Below are positions 7,466 to 16,113 of a DNA stretch of 55,079 nucleotides, piece by piece; the first letter of the stretch is position 1, and each line of letters starts with the position of its first letter. The stretch is from Caloramator fervidus (lineage in GTDB: Bacteria; Bacillota; Clostridia; Clostridiales; Caloramatoraceae). Both the position numbers and the translations under genes were made by a program. The stretch spans positions 1 through 55,079 of the forward strand of contig NZ_FNUK01000012.1 in NCBI RefSeq assembly GCF_900108045.1, in the 5' to 3' direction. The notes under the pieces were generated by a model. The model did no database searches. It was not told the origin of the DNA and worked only from the letters and a program-made list of their open reading frames with translations.

Positions 7466-9304
7466 ATGAGCTGCTGTCAAGGTTTAAAGATAAATATTCC
7501 AAAAGGAGCTAAAAAAATTGTTCTTGCAGGCAATCCTAACGTAGGAAAATCTGTTTTTTTTAACGCTTTAACAGGAATGTATGTTGATGTTTCAAATTTC
7601 CCAGGAACAACGGTTGATATATCCCACGGCAGATTTGGAAATGATGTAGTTTTAGATACTCCAGGAGTTTATGGAGTTTCATCTTTTAATGATGAGGAAA
7701 GGGTTGCAAAGGATGTTATACTTTATGGAGATATTATATTAAATGTAGTTGATGCTTTACACTTGGATAGAGATTTGTTTTTAACTTTGCAGCTTATAGA
7801 TATGGGTAAACCTATTATAGTTGCTCTTAATATGATGGATGATGTAGAAAGAAATGGAATAAAAATAGATGTAGATAAGCTTAGTAAACTTTTAGGGGTT
7901 CCTGTTATTCCAACTGTTGCAGTTAAAGGAAAAGGTATAAGTGAAGTTAAAAATCAGATATATAATGCTAAAGTTGGAAATTCTCATCCTAAAATACTAG
8001 AATATATAAAATCAATAAAGGATAAAATAGAAAATCAAAGTGAAGCTTTAATGATTCTAGAAGATGATGAAGATATGTTAAAAAAGTATGGATTAAAACC
8101 CTTTAATTTAAGAGAAGAAATTTACAGGTTAAGAAGACAAAGAGTTGATGAAATAGTTTCAGAAGTTGTATTAAGTGATTACAGTAAAAGTTCTATAAGG
8201 AATAAAATAGGATACTATATGTTAAATCCTTTAACTGGAATTCCTATACTATTTATTACTTTGTATGTTATATTTAAGGTCATAGGAGTTTTTGTTGCTG
8301 GAAATTTAGTTGAAATAACGGAAGGAACCATAATGAAAGGATACTATGAGCCGTTTATTAAAAGTGTTATATCAAAATTTGTTAAAGGAGGAGTTATTTA
8401 TAATTTTCTTGTAGGAGAGTATGGAATATTAACACTAACTCCAACTTACGTTTTAGGACTTTTGATGCCTCTTGTAGTGGCTTTTTATTTCTTTATGTCT
8501 TTACTTGAAGATTCAGGTTATCTTCCAAGAATAGCAGCTCTTACAGATAGAGTGCTATCCTTCTTTGGATTAAATGGAAGGGCTATAATTCCAATAATAT
8601 TGGGATTTGGATGCATAACTATGGCTACTATAACTACAAGGCTTTTAGGAACAAGAAAAGAAAAGATAATAGCAACAGCGCTTTTAGGGTTAACTATACC
8701 TTGTTCTGCTCAGCTTGGTGTTATAGCTGGAATGATTGCACCTTTAGGAGTTAAGTATGTATTGATTTATTTAATTACTATTGTTTCTGTTTTTGTTATT
8801 ACAGGAACTACTTTAAATAAAATATTGCCCGGAGAATCTTCACATCTTTTTATTGATTTGCCTCCTGTTAGAATTCCAAGGATTTTAAATGTATTAAAAA
8901 AGACGTATTCTAAGACTTTAATGTTTTTAAAGGAAGCAACTCCTTTATTTGCTTTAGGAGCTTTTATTATAACGCTTTTAAATGAAACCAATTTACTTAA
9001 TTATATTCAAATACTTTTTGCACCTTTTACACAAAATATACTAAAGCTTCCTAAAGAGGCTACAAATGCTTTTATAATGGGTATAATAAGAAGAGATTTT
9101 GGCGCAGCAGGTCTTACAGAACTTGCTTTAAATAAAGAACAAACGGTAATTGCTTTGGTTACCATAACTTTGTTTGTGCCTTGTATAGCTTCTATTATGG
9201 TTATGTTTAAAGAAAGAAGCAAGCAAGAAGCTATAGCTATTTGGTTAGGAAGTTTTATAATTGCTTTTTTAGTAGGCGGAATTTTGGCTTTTATTTTACT
9301 TTAA
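7466..9304 (+). CDS. feoB: FeoB, ferrous iron transport GTPase/permease
   Basis: 612 residues. The N-terminal G domain shows G1 GNPNVGKS (about residues 22-29), a G2 Thr in FPGTTVD, G3 DTPG and G4 NMMD. About ten membrane segments follow from residue ~260, including the Gate-type LEDSGYLPRIA. The core motif reads GFGCITMATITTRLLGTRKEK where many FeoB proteins have GFGCNVPA, so this belongs to the subgroup with a Thr-Met in place of Asn-Val-Pro. It imports Fe2+ across the cytoplasmic membrane. ATG 7466 follows AAGGAGGGA. Confidence 0.96.
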   Translation: MSCCQGLKINIPKGAKKIVLAGNPNVGKSVFFNALTGMYVDVSNFPGTTVDISHGRFGNDVVLDTPGVYGVSSFNDEERVAKDVILYGDIILNVVDALHLDRDLFLTLQLIDMGKPIIVALNMMDDVERNGIKIDVDKLSKLLGVPVIPTVAVKGKGISEVKNQIYNAKVGNSHPKILEYIKSIKDKIENQSEALMILEDDEDMLKKYGLKPFNLREEIYRLRRQRVDEIVSEVVLSDYSKSSIRNKIGYYMLNPLTGIPILFITLYVIFKVIGVFVAGNLVEITEGTIMKGYYEPFIKSVISKFVKGGVIYNFLVGEYGILTLTPTYVLGLLMPLVVAFYFFMSLLEDSGYLPRIAALTDRVLSFFGLNGRAIIPIILGFGCITMATITTRLLGTRKEKIIATALLGLTIPCSAQLGVIAGMIAPLGVKYVLIYLITIVSVFVITGTTLNKILPGESSHLFIDLPPVRIPRILNVLKKTYSKTLMFLKEATPLFALGAFIITLLNETNLLNYIQILFAPFTQNILKLPKEATNAFIMGIIRRDFGAAGLTELALNKEQTVIALVTITLFVPCIASIMVMFKERSKQEAIAIWLGSFIIAFLVGGILAFILL

Positions 9305-9319
9305 TTAGAAGGTGATAAT

Positions 9320-9457
9320 ATGGAAATAAAATGTCCAACCTGCGGTTATATAGTTAAAGACTCTATGATATGTCCAAGATGTAGAACAAAACTTATATCA
9401 TGTCTAGGTTGCAGTGGTAATTGTTTAAAGTGCAAGCTCAGGAAGGATAAAAATTAA
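9320..9457 (+). CDS. Small Cys-rich (zinc-ribbon-like) protein, feo-linked
   Basis: A 45-residue gene 15 bp behind feoB. ATG 9320 has GAAGGTGAT upstream. The protein has eight Cys in four pairs: CPTC, CPRC, CLGC and CLKC (C at residues 5, 8, 18, 21, 28, 31, 35, 38). The first four form a classic zinc ribbon; the last four could hold a second metal site. Feo operons often carry a short Cys-rich partner (FeoC or FeoB-associated protein), but this sequence does not clearly match those. The position suggests co-transcription with feoAB. Function unknown. Confidence 0.75.
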   Translation: MEIKCPTCGYIVKDSMICPRCRTKLISCLGCSGNCLKCKLRKDKN

Positions 9458-9469
9458 TATTGATGTTAC

Positions 9470-9522
9470 TTGACAATATACAAATAGTGCATGTAAAATT
9501 TAACTAATGAAAATATTTTTCA
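9470..9522 (+). promoter_or_regulatory. fur promoter with a Fur box
   Basis: TTGACA (9470-9475) and TAAAAT (9494-9499), 18 bp apart, are followed by a perfectly symmetric 7-1-7 palindrome TGAAAAT-A-TTTTTCA (9508-9522) matching the Fur consensus at 12 of 15 positions. It lies between the -10 and the ribosome-binding site, so the fur gene probably represses itself. Confidence 0.72.
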
Positions 9523-9540
9523 TTGGGGTGCATATGTGGT

Positions 9541-9984
9541 ATGATGACAAAGGAAGAAACAGAAAAGTTTAAGCAGGAACTTAAGGAAAGAGGTTATAAA
9601 TTAACACCTCAAAGAAGGGCAATTTTAAACGTCATAATAGAAAACGAAGGAAGGCACTTGTCACCAGAGGAAATATATGAATTTGTAAAAAAAGAATGTC
9701 CAGAAATAGGATTAGCTACAGTCTATAGAACAGTTCAATTGCTTGAAAAAATGGGTGTTCTTTATAGGATGAATTTTGATGATGGTGTAAGTAGATATGA
9801 ACTTGTTAAAAACACCGCTGATCACCAACATCACCATCTTGTATGTTTAAAATGTGGAAGTATTGAGGAAGTAGAAGATGATCTTTTAGAGGTTTTAGAA
9901 GACAAAATAGCTCAAAAATATGATTTTTTTATAAAAAATCATGATGTAAAGTTTTATGGTTTTTGTAAAAAATGTAGAAAATAA
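9541..9984 (+). CDS. fur: Fur family metalloregulator (probably Fur)
   Basis: 147 residues. ATG 9541 is chosen because GGGGTG lies 10 bases upstream; ATG 9544 is equally possible. The N-terminal winged helix reads RGYKLTPQRRAILNVI...HLSPEEIYEFVKKECPEIGLATVYRTVQLLEKMGV. The C-terminal domain has the metal-binding ADHQHHHLVCLKCG and a final CKKC, giving two CxxC pairs for structural zinc. Fur represses iron-uptake genes when Fe2+ is plentiful. Adjacency to feoAB and the Fur boxes at both promoters favour Fur over PerR or Zur, though PerR cannot be excluded from sequence alone. Confidence 0.9.
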   Translation: MMTKEETEKFKQELKERGYKLTPQRRAILNVIIENEGRHLSPEEIYEFVKKECPEIGLATVYRTVQLLEKMGVLYRMNFDDGVSRYELVKNTADHQHHHLVCLKCGSIEEVEDDLLEVLEDKIAQKYDFFIKNHDVKFYGFCKKCRK

Positions 9985-9985
9985 T

Positions 9986-10024
9986 GCATGAGAATTGCTT
10001 TTAGCAATTCTTCATGCTTTATTT
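9986..10024 (+). terminator. Terminator of fur
   Basis: GCATGAGAATTGC (9986-9998) pairs with GCAATTC-TTCATGC (10004-10017), with one bulged base and a 5-nt loop, followed by TTTATTTTTT. Confidence 0.82.
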
Positions 10025-10102
10025 TTTAAATTACATATATATTTTGTTTTTTGTGGTAAAATACAAGTAGAAGTGTTTGGCTTAACAAAGGAGGGAATAT
10101 GA

Positions 10103-11764
10103 TTGACAAAAAATAAAATAAAGGTTGTTCCGTTAGGTGGAGTAAATGAAATAGGAAAAAATATGACGATGATAGAATATAAGAATGAAATTATAGTTAT
10201 AGATTGTGGTTTAATGTTTCCTGAGGAAGAGATGTTTGGAATAGATGTGGTAATTCCTGATGTTACATATCTTGTTAAAAATAAAGAAAAAGTCAAAGGA
10301 ATATTTTTAACCCATGGACATGAAGACCATATAGGAGGACTTCCTTATATTTTAAAGCAGCTTAATGTTCCAGTTTATGGGACTATGCTGACTTTGGGTA
10401 TTGTTCAAACGAGGTTAAAGGATCATGGAATTCTAAGTTCTGTGGATCTTAGAGTGGTAAAAGCAGGAGAAGTTGTAGAGCTTGAAAATATGAAGGTAGA
10501 ATTTATTAAAAATTGTCATAGTATAGCTGATTCATGCTCTCTTGCAATTCATACCGAACTTGGCGTTATAGTTCATACTGGGGATTTTAAAATAGACTAT
10601 ACTCCTATAGATGGAGTTACTATGGATCTTGCAAGATTTGCAGAACTTGGGAAAAAGGGAGTTTTACTTTTACTGGCTGATAGCACAAATGTTGAAAGAC
10701 CGGGATATACCATGTCAGAAAGAGTTGTTGGAGAAACTTTCGATAATATATTTTCAGAAGCTTCAGGTAGAATAATAGTTGCAACGTTTGCTTCGAATGT
10801 TCATAGAATTCAGCAAATAATAAATTCTGCCTATAAGTTTAATAGAAAAGTTGCTGTGTCAGGAAGAAGCGTTGAAACTATATTAGAAGTTGCATATTCG
10901 TTAGGATATTTAAATATACCAGAAGGTTTACTGATAAGCATAGATGATATTAATAAATATAATGATAGACAAATAGTTATTATAACTACTGGAAGTCAAG
11001 GAGAGCCTATGTCGGCTCTTGCTAGAATGTCTACATCTGAACATAAAAAGGTGGAAATTAAAGAAGGAGACCTTGTTATAATTTCAGCAACTCCAATACC
11101 TGGTAATGAAAAGCTTATTTCAAGAGTTATAAATCAACTATTTAAAAAAGGAGCTAATGTATATTATCAATCTCTTGCAGATGTTCATGTATCAGGGCAT
11201 GCTTGCCAAGAGGAGTTAAAACTTATTCATACTTTAACAAAGCCTAAGTATTTTATGCCAGTTCATGGAGAATTTAGACATTTAAAACAACATGCTTTCT
11301 TGGCTGAAAAATTAGGAATGGAGAAGTCAAATATATTTATAGCTGAAATAGGACAGGTTCTTGAAATAACTAAGGAAGGTGCAAAGCTTAATGGAAGTAT
11401 TCCAGCAGGTCAAGTTTTAGTTGATGGACTTGGGGTTGGAGATGTTGGAAGTATTGTTTTAAGGGATAGAAAACATTTATCTCAAGATGGAATATTGACG
11501 GTTGTTGTAACCATAGATAAATCAAACGGCAAAATCCTTGCAGGACCAGATATTATTTCAAGAGGATTTGTTTATGTTAGAGAATCAGAAGATTTGATAG
11601 AGGAGGCTAAGAAGCTAGTTAAAAAGGCAATAGATGAATGTTTAAGTAAGCAGGTTACGGAATGGGCAACAATTAAAGCTAATGTAAGGGATGTTTTAAG
11701 GGACTTTTTATACGAAAAAACAAAACGAAAACCTATGATATTACCTATTATAATGGAAATTTAA
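10103..11764 (+). CDS. Ribonuclease J
   Basis: 553 residues, the usual RNase J length. The start is TTG 10103, 7 bases after AAAGGAGGG; the nearer ATG at 10099 is out of frame and hits a stop after five codons. The metallo-beta-lactamase metal motif THGHEDHIGG, a later HTGDFK and the beta-CASP motifs (FASNVHRI, SGRSVE, PVHGEFRH) are all present. RNase J is a 5'-3' exonuclease and endonuclease for mRNA turnover and rRNA processing. Firmicutes often have two copies, J1 and J2; which one this is cannot be told here. Confidence 0.96.
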   Translation: MTKNKIKVVPLGGVNEIGKNMTMIEYKNEIIVIDCGLMFPEEEMFGIDVVIPDVTYLVKNKEKVKGIFLTHGHEDHIGGLPYILKQLNVPVYGTMLTLGIVQTRLKDHGILSSVDLRVVKAGEVVELENMKVEFIKNCHSIADSCSLAIHTELGVIVHTGDFKIDYTPIDGVTMDLARFAELGKKGVLLLLADSTNVERPGYTMSERVVGETFDNIFSEASGRIIVATFASNVHRIQQIINSAYKFNRKVAVSGRSVETILEVAYSLGYLNIPEGLLISIDDINKYNDRQIVIITTGSQGEPMSALARMSTSEHKKVEIKEGDLVIISATPIPGNEKLISRVINQLFKKGANVYYQSLADVHVSGHACQEELKLIHTLTKPKYFMPVHGEFRHLKQHAFLAEKLGMEKSNIFIAEIGQVLEITKEGAKLNGSIPAGQVLVDGLGVGDVGSIVLRDRKHLSQDGILTVVVTIDKSNGKILAGPDIISRGFVYVRESEDLIEEAKKLVKKAIDECLSKQVTEWATIKANVRDVLRDFLYEKTKRKPMILPIIMEI

Positions 11765-11779
11765 TAAGGGGGTGGGTCT

Positions 11780-12124
11780 ATGTATATTTATGACAAAGTT
11801 TATGAGTTTGCAAGGGAACTTAAAAATGCTCCTGAGGTAGTTAATTATAAAAGAGCACTTGAAAAAATCAATGCTAATGAAAAGCATAAAAAGATGGTTG
11901 AAGATTTAAGAAAAATGCAATTTGAGATTTATTCAATGCAACTTCAAGGAAAACAACCATCAAAAGAGCAAATGGAGGCTTTTGAAAATATCTCAAATAT
12001 TATAAGTTTAAACCCTGAAGTAAAAGAATTTTTAGAAGCTGAAATGAGGTTTTTAACTTTATGGCAGGATATTTTTAAAATAATAACTGATACTATAGGA
12101 ATTAATATAAATCCTAACTTATAA
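11780..12124 (+). CDS. YlbF/YmcA family protein
   Basis: 114 residues, helical, starting at ATG 11780 behind AAGGGGGTGGG. The sequence MYIYDKVYEFARELKNAPEVVNYKRA...QPSKEQMEAFENISNIISLNPEVKEFLEAEMRF is the YlbF/YmcA (DUF964) pattern. In Bacillus subtilis YlbF, YmcA and YaaT form an Fe-S-containing complex that promotes RNase Y-dependent mRNA processing and affects competence, biofilm formation and sporulation. Lying directly behind an RNase J gene fits an RNA-decay role. No Cys is present, so an Fe-S cluster would need other subunits. Confidence 0.88.
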   Translation: MYIYDKVYEFARELKNAPEVVNYKRALEKINANEKHKKMVEDLRKMQFEIYSMQLQGKQPSKEQMEAFENISNIISLNPEVKEFLEAEMRFLTLWQDIFKIITDTIGININPNL

Positions 12125-12135
12125 TGGAGGGTATT

Positions 12136-12618
12136 ATGGATAAGAATAGAATAAAATATTTAACAAAAGCGGGTATTATAGCTGCTATCTATGCTGTTTT
12201 AACTATTTTTCTAATGCCTATATCCTATGGGCCAGTTCAATTTAGGATATCAGAAGCCCTAACTGTTTTACCTTTTGTTGAGCCTGCTGCAATTTGGGGG
12301 CTTTTTATAGGATGTATTTTTGCTAACTACTTTGGAGGTCTTGGATGGGTGGATATAGTTTTTGGAAGTTTGACTACCCTTGTTGCGGCTTATCTTACTT
12401 CAAAGATGCCAAATAAGTACTTAGCTGTTTTGCCGCCCATATTTTTAAATGCATTTGTTGTAGCAATTTGGGTTCAACAGTTTATAGGACAAGAAGTTAA
12501 GATAAAAGGATTAAGTCCGTATTGGATTACGGTAGGAACTATTGGATTTGGAGAGTTTGTAACTGCGGGTATACTTGGGATTATGTTGCTTACAATATAT
12601 GAAAGAATACAAAAATAG
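12136..12618 (+). CDS. queT: QueT-type transporter (queuosine precursor permease)
   Basis: 160 residues with about five membrane segments. ATG 12136 is preferred, since GGAGGG (12126-12131) ends 4 bases before it; an earlier ATG at 12124 precedes that site. Signature stretches are IAAIYAVLTIFLMPISYGPVQFRISEALTVLPF and the central NYFGGLGWVDIVFGS, typical of the QueT (DUF988) family. This is an ECF-type S component predicted to take up preQ1-related precursors for tRNA queuosine. There is no room for the preQ1 riboswitch that often precedes such genes. Confidence 0.85.
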   Translation: MDKNRIKYLTKAGIIAAIYAVLTIFLMPISYGPVQFRISEALTVLPFVEPAAIWGLFIGCIFANYFGGLGWVDIVFGSLTTLVAAYLTSKMPNKYLAVLPPIFLNAFVVAIWVQQFIGQEVKIKGLSPYWITVGTIGFGEFVTAGILGIMLLTIYERIQK

Positions 12619-12655
12619 CACTTTATTCAGCTAAGCTGAATAAAGTGCTATTTTT
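12617..12655 (+). terminator. Terminator after queT
   Basis: A perfect 15-bp stem AGCACTTTATTCAGC/GCTGAATAAAGTGCT (12617-12631 with 12635-12649), a 3-nt loop and ATTTTT. It overlaps the queT stop codon. Confidence 0.9.
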
Positions 12656-12659
12656 GCGC

Positions 12660-12688
12660 TTGAGGAAAACATTATAAAGTGTTATAAT
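12660..12688 (+). promoter_or_regulatory. Promoter of the trmR-trhP-udk operon
   Basis: TTGAGG (12660-12665), 17 bp, then consensus TATAAT (12683-12688). A 9-bp inverted repeat ATTTTGTAG/CTACAAAAT (12687-12695 with 12715-12723) spans the predicted start site and could be an operator or a 5'-end hairpin. Confidence 0.6.
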
Positions 12689-12782
12689 TTTGTAGGTTAA
12701 AAAACAACAAGATTCTACAAAATATTTCTACATGATTTGTGATAAAATAAATTGAGAATATTTTATGTTGCTGGAGGGAAAA

Positions 12783-13424
12783 ATGAGTGCAATTGTTTAT
12801 GATTATATTGAAGAGTATATAAGAAATTTAATTCCTGAGAGCAAAGGGATTTTGAAGGAGCTAGAGGAGTATGCCAAGAATAATAAAGTTCCTATTATTC
12901 ATAAGGAAGTTGGTCAGCTGCTTAGGATATTGATAAGGCTTCATGGTATTAAGAATATTCTTGAAGTTGGAACTGCAATAGGATATTCTTCTATACTAAT
13001 GGCTGATGCAGCAGGAGATTGCAAAATAGTTACTATTGAGCGAGATGAAGATATGGTAAATAAAGCAGTGGATAATATAAGAAAAGCTAACATGGAGGAT
13101 AAGATACAGGTACTAAAGGGAGATGCCCTTGAGGTATTAAAAAGTTTGGAGGGAAGTTTTGATTTAATTTTTTTGGATGCAGCTAAGGGACATTACATAC
13201 ATTTTCTTCCAGAATGTTTAAGGTTGTTAAAAAAAGGAGGACTTTTGATTTCTGATAACGTACTTTTTAGAGGCATGATTGCAACAAACGACCTAGTTAA
13301 AAGAAGAAAAATAACAATTGTAAAAAGGCTTAGAAAATATTTAAGCGATATTTCTAATAATCCAGTTTTAGAGACGGTTGTTCTTCCTTTAGGAGATGGT
13401 GTTGCTATTACTTTAAAGAGATAG
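12783..13424 (+). CDS. trmR: TrmR-like tRNA 5-hydroxyuridine O-methyltransferase
   Basis: 213 residues. ATG 12783 follows CTGGAGGG. It is a class I SAM methyltransferase of the COMT/YrrM group: ILEVGTAIGYSSILMA (SAM site I), IVTIERDEDMV, GDALEVL, FDLIFLDAAKGHY and SDNVLFRG (metal-binding Asp-Asn). B. subtilis TrmR (YrrM) methylates 5-hydroxyuridine at tRNA position 34. The next gene is the U32 enzyme that makes that hydroxyuridine, so the two steps are encoded side by side. Confidence 0.88.
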   Translation: MSAIVYDYIEEYIRNLIPESKGILKELEEYAKNNKVPIIHKEVGQLLRILIRLHGIKNILEVGTAIGYSSILMADAAGDCKIVTIERDEDMVNKAVDNIRKANMEDKIQVLKGDALEVLKSLEGSFDLIFLDAAKGHYIHFLPECLRLLKKGGLLISDNVLFRGMIATNDLVKRRKITIVKRLRKYLSDISNNPVLETVVLPLGDGVAITLKR

Positions 13425-13434
13425 GAGGTGCAAA

Positions 13435-14664
13435 ATGAAATTAGAGCTTTTAGCTCCTGCTGGAAATTTAGAAAAGCTTAAAGTTGCTGTTCTTTATGGA
13501 GCTGATGCTGTATATATTGGTGGGGAAGCTTACAGCCTAAGAGCAATGGCAGATAACTTTGATATAGATACTATGAAAGAAGCATTAGAGTTTGCACATA
13601 AGCATGGAGTTAAGGTTTATGTAACGGTTAATATATTTGCCCATAATGATGATTTAAAGGGTATTCCTAGTTATGTAAAATCTTTAAGTGAAATAGGTGT
13701 TGATGCTATAATAGTATCTGATCCAGGGGTTTTTTCTATAGTTAAGGAAGTTGCACCTGACATGGAGGTTCACATTAGCACTCAAGCTAATAATACAAAT
13801 TACAAAACCTGTGAGTTTTGGTATAAACTTGGAGCAAAAAGGGTAGTTTTAGCAAGGGAACTTTCGTTAAAGGAGATAAAAGAAATAAGACAAAAAACTC
13901 CAAAGGATTTAGAGCTTGAAGCTTTTGTTCATGGGGCTATGTGTATATCTTATTCGGGAAGATGTTTATTATCTAATTATATGACTTATAGAGATGCAAA
14001 CAGGGGAGCTTGTGCCCATCCTTGTAGGTATAAATATTATTTAGTTGAAGAAAAAAGACCTGGACAATATTTTCCAGTTTTTGAAGATGAAAGGGGAACA
14101 TATATATTAAATTCTCACGATTTGTGTATGATAGAATATATTCCTGAGCTTGTTGAAAGTGGGATTACAAGTTTTAAAATAGAAGGAAGAATGAAAAGTT
14201 CTTATTATGTTGCGACGGTTGTTAAAGCATACAGGCAAGCAATAGATGCTTATTTAAAGGATAAAGAAAATTATAAATTTAATCCTAAGTGGCTTGAAGA
14301 AGTTTCAAAGGCAAGCCATAGGGAATTTTCAACAGGCTTTTATTTTGGTAAACCTCAAAAGCAGATTTATTCAACATCTTCATATATTAGGACCCATGAT
14401 GTTGTGGGAATTGTTGTTGATTATGACGAAGAAAATAACATTGCAACTATTGAGCAAAGAAATAAAATTTTTAAAGGGGATACTGTTGAAGTATTAACTT
14501 ATAAAGGTGAAAATTTTAAAATAACTTTGGATTATATGTGGAATTTGGAGGGAGAGGAGATTGACTCTACTCCACATCCACAGATGATATATAAAATAAA
14601 AACAAATAAAAAATTAAATCCATATGATATGCTAGTTAAGGAGAAAGGGGATAAAGATGAATAG
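13435..14664 (+). CDS. trhP: U32 family tRNA uridine hydroxylation protein (TrhP/YrrO-like)
   Basis: 409 residues, the long YrrO-type length. It starts [30 protein letters not shown], the U32 family opening. Four conserved Cys (MCISYSGRC and ACAHPCRY, about residues 173-200) probably bind a [4Fe-4S] cluster, and [19 protein letters not shown] follows. Members annotated as peptidases are prephenate-dependent tRNA hydroxylation factors (TrhP) that make ho5U34. It starts 10 bp after trmR and overlaps udk by 8 bp, so the three genes are co-transcribed. Confidence 0.9.
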   Translation: MKLELLAPAGNLEKLKVAVLYGADAVYIGGEAYSLRAMADNFDIDTMKEALEFAHKHGVKVYVTVNIFAHNDDLKGIPSYVKSLSEIGVDAIIVSDPGVFSIVKEVAPDMEVHISTQANNTNYKTCEFWYKLGAKRVVLARELSLKEIKEIRQKTPKDLELEAFVHGAMCISYSGRCLLSNYMTYRDANRGACAHPCRYKYYLVEEKRPGQYFPVFEDERGTYILNSHDLCMIEYIPELVESGITSFKIEGRMKSSYYVATVVKAYRQAIDAYLKDKENYKFNPKWLEEVSKASHREFSTGFYFGKPQKQIYSTSSYIRTHDVVGIVVDYDEENNIATIEQRNKIFKGDTVEVLTYKGENFKITLDYMWNLEGEEIDSTPHPQMIYKIKTNKKLNPYDMLVKEKGDKDE

Positions 14665-15283
14665 ACCTATTTTAATTGGTATTGCAGGAGGAACTGGTTC
14701 TGGAAAAAGTACTGTTGCAAATGAGATTTTTAAAAGCTTACCAGGAGAAAGCATAGCAGTAATCGAGCAGGATTCATATTATAAGGATCAAAGCCATCTA
14801 ACTTTAGAGGAAAGAAAAAAGACAAATTATGATCATCCAGATGCTTTTGATACTGAGCTTTTGATTAAACACTTAAAGATGCTTTTAAACGGTGAAGCTA
14901 TTGAAAAACCTTTATATGACTTTGAAATTTACACGCGCAAAAAAGAAACTGTAAGGATAGAGCCAAAGGATATAATTATTTTAGAAGGCATACTTATTTT
15001 AGCAGAACCTGAGATAAGAAATTTATTAGATATTAAGATTTTTGTGGATACTGATGCTGATGTTAGAATTATAAGAAGAATTCAAAGGGATATAAAGGAA
15101 AGAGGAAGAACAGTAGAATCTGTTATTGAGCAATATATGAATGTTGTTCGCCCAATGCACATGCAGTTTGTAGAGCCAACTAAAAGATATGCTGATATAA
15201 TAATTCCAGAAGGTGGATACAACAAGGTAGCTATAGATATTTTAATAGCAAAAATTAAACAAATTTTATCTAAAAATAAGTAA
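14657..15283 (+). CDS. udk: Uridine kinase
   Basis: 208 residues. P-loop GGTGSGKST at residues 10-18, then [21 protein letters not shown] and a late [12 protein letters not shown] lid-type segment, all standard for Udk. It phosphorylates uridine and cytidine to UMP and CMP with ATP or GTP. The ATG lies inside the end of trhP (8-bp overlap), implying translational coupling. The trmR-trhP-udk order matches yrrM-yrrO-udk in Bacillus. No good terminator follows; a stable hairpin overlaps the next gene's ribosome-binding site. Confidence 0.97.
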   Translation: MNRPILIGIAGGTGSGKSTVANEIFKSLPGESIAVIEQDSYYKDQSHLTLEERKKTNYDHPDAFDTELLIKHLKMLLNGEAIEKPLYDFEIYTRKKETVRIEPKDIIILEGILILAEPEIRNLLDIKIFVDTDADVRIIRRIQRDIKERGRTVESVIEQYMNVVRPMHMQFVEPTKRYADIIIPEGGYNKVAIDILIAKIKQILSKNK

Positions 15284-15289
15284 CAAAAA

Positions 15290-15329
15290 CCCCCTAGTTG
15301 GCATATTATAATACATAGCCAACTGGGGG
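15290..15329 (+). promoter_or_regulatory. Hairpin covering the sigK ribosome-binding site
   Basis: CCCCC-T-AGTTGGC (15290-15302) pairs with GCCAACT-GGGGG (15318-15329) with one bulged T, leaving an A/T loop (15303-15317). The 3' arm is the Shine-Dalgarno of sigK. There is no T tract, so it is a poor terminator on this strand. The loop holds TATAAT (15307-15312); a start from it would remove the 5' arm. Regulation is inferred, the pairing is seen. Confidence 0.6.
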
Positions 15330-15337
15330 GTGAACTT

Positions 15338-16024
15338 TTGTTGATTGACATTATTATTTTGATTATTGAAACAACGAGAAACTTTATAGGTTATTTAACT
15401 AATGGAAAATCGTTTCCTCAACCTCTTTCTGAAGAAGAAGAGAGGGAGTTGTTTTTAGCATATAAAAATGGAGATCAAAATGCTAAAAATGAACTTATTA
15501 CAAGGAACCTAAGATTAGTTGCTCATATAATAAAAAAGTTTAATCCTAGTCCTAAAGATGCTGATGATTTAATATCTATAGGAACTGTAGGGCTTATTAA
15601 GGCCATTGAAACTTTTGATAAATCAAAGGGAAATAGATTTGCAACCTATGCGGCAAGGTGTATAGAAAATGAAATTTTAATGTATGTAAGAAGTTCTAAA
15701 AAATCTAAATCTGAAGTTTACCTTCAAGATCCTATAGGAGTTGATAAGGAAGGGAATGAAATTTGTCTTATAGATGTATTAGGAACAGATAGCGAAAAGA
15801 TAGTTGATGAAGTTGATAATAAAATATCTACAAGGAAATTAAAATCCCTTTTAAATAAAGTTTTAGATGAAAAAGAAAAAATCATAATAGAGCTTAGATA
15901 TGGAATATCTGGCGAACCTTTAACTCAAAGGGAGATTGCAAAAATTCTTGGAATATCAAGGTCCTATGTATCGCGAATAGAAAAAAAAGCTTTAAAAAAG
16001 TTGGCTAAGGCTATGAAGATTTAA
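15338..16024 (+). CDS. sigK: RNA polymerase sporulation sigma factor SigK (pro-sigma-K), intact
   Basis: 228 residues from TTG 15338 (or TTG 15341), just behind GGGGGGTG. The first ~25 residues are hydrophobic (IDIIILIIETTRNFIGYL) and precede SFPQPLSEEEERELF, matching the pro-sequence that SpoIVFB removes to activate sigma-K in the mother cell. Region 2 (RNLRLVAHIIKKF, DADDLISIGTVGLIKAIETFD) and region 4 (TQREIAKILGISRSYVSRIEKKAL) are complete. The gene is continuous, not split by a skin element. Sigma-K drives late coat and mother-cell genes. Confidence 0.95.
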   Translation: MLIDIIILIIETTRNFIGYLTNGKSFPQPLSEEEERELFLAYKNGDQNAKNELITRNLRLVAHIIKKFNPSPKDADDLISIGTVGLIKAIETFDKSKGNRFATYAARCIENEILMYVRSSKKSKSEVYLQDPIGVDKEGNEICLIDVLGTDSEKIVDEVDNKISTRKLKSLLNKVLDEKEKIIIELRYGISGEPLTQREIAKILGISRSYVSRIEKKALKKLAKAMKI

Positions 16025-16056
16025 GTGCATTTCAGTAATCTGAAATGCACTTTTTA
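16024..16056 (+). terminator. Terminator of sigK
   Basis: A perfect 12-bp stem AGTGCATTTCAG/CTGAAATGCACT (16024-16035 with 16040-16051), a TAAT loop and TTTTT. Confidence 0.9.
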
Positions 16057-16113
16057 TAATTTTTTGATATAATTAATGTTATTGTAAGGAAAAATTTTAT
16101 AAAGAGGTGAGGT

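Noticed and set aside
12125-12135. preQ1 riboswitch before queT
   Set aside because: Only 11 bp separate the ylbF stop from the queT start; there is no room for an aptamer.
13435-14664. Protease annotation for the U32 protein
   Set aside because: Position beside trmR and the four-Cys pattern fit the tRNA hydroxylation (TrhP) group better than a peptidase.
15338-16024. skin element interrupting sigK
   Set aside because: The sigK frame is continuous from pro-sequence to region 4.
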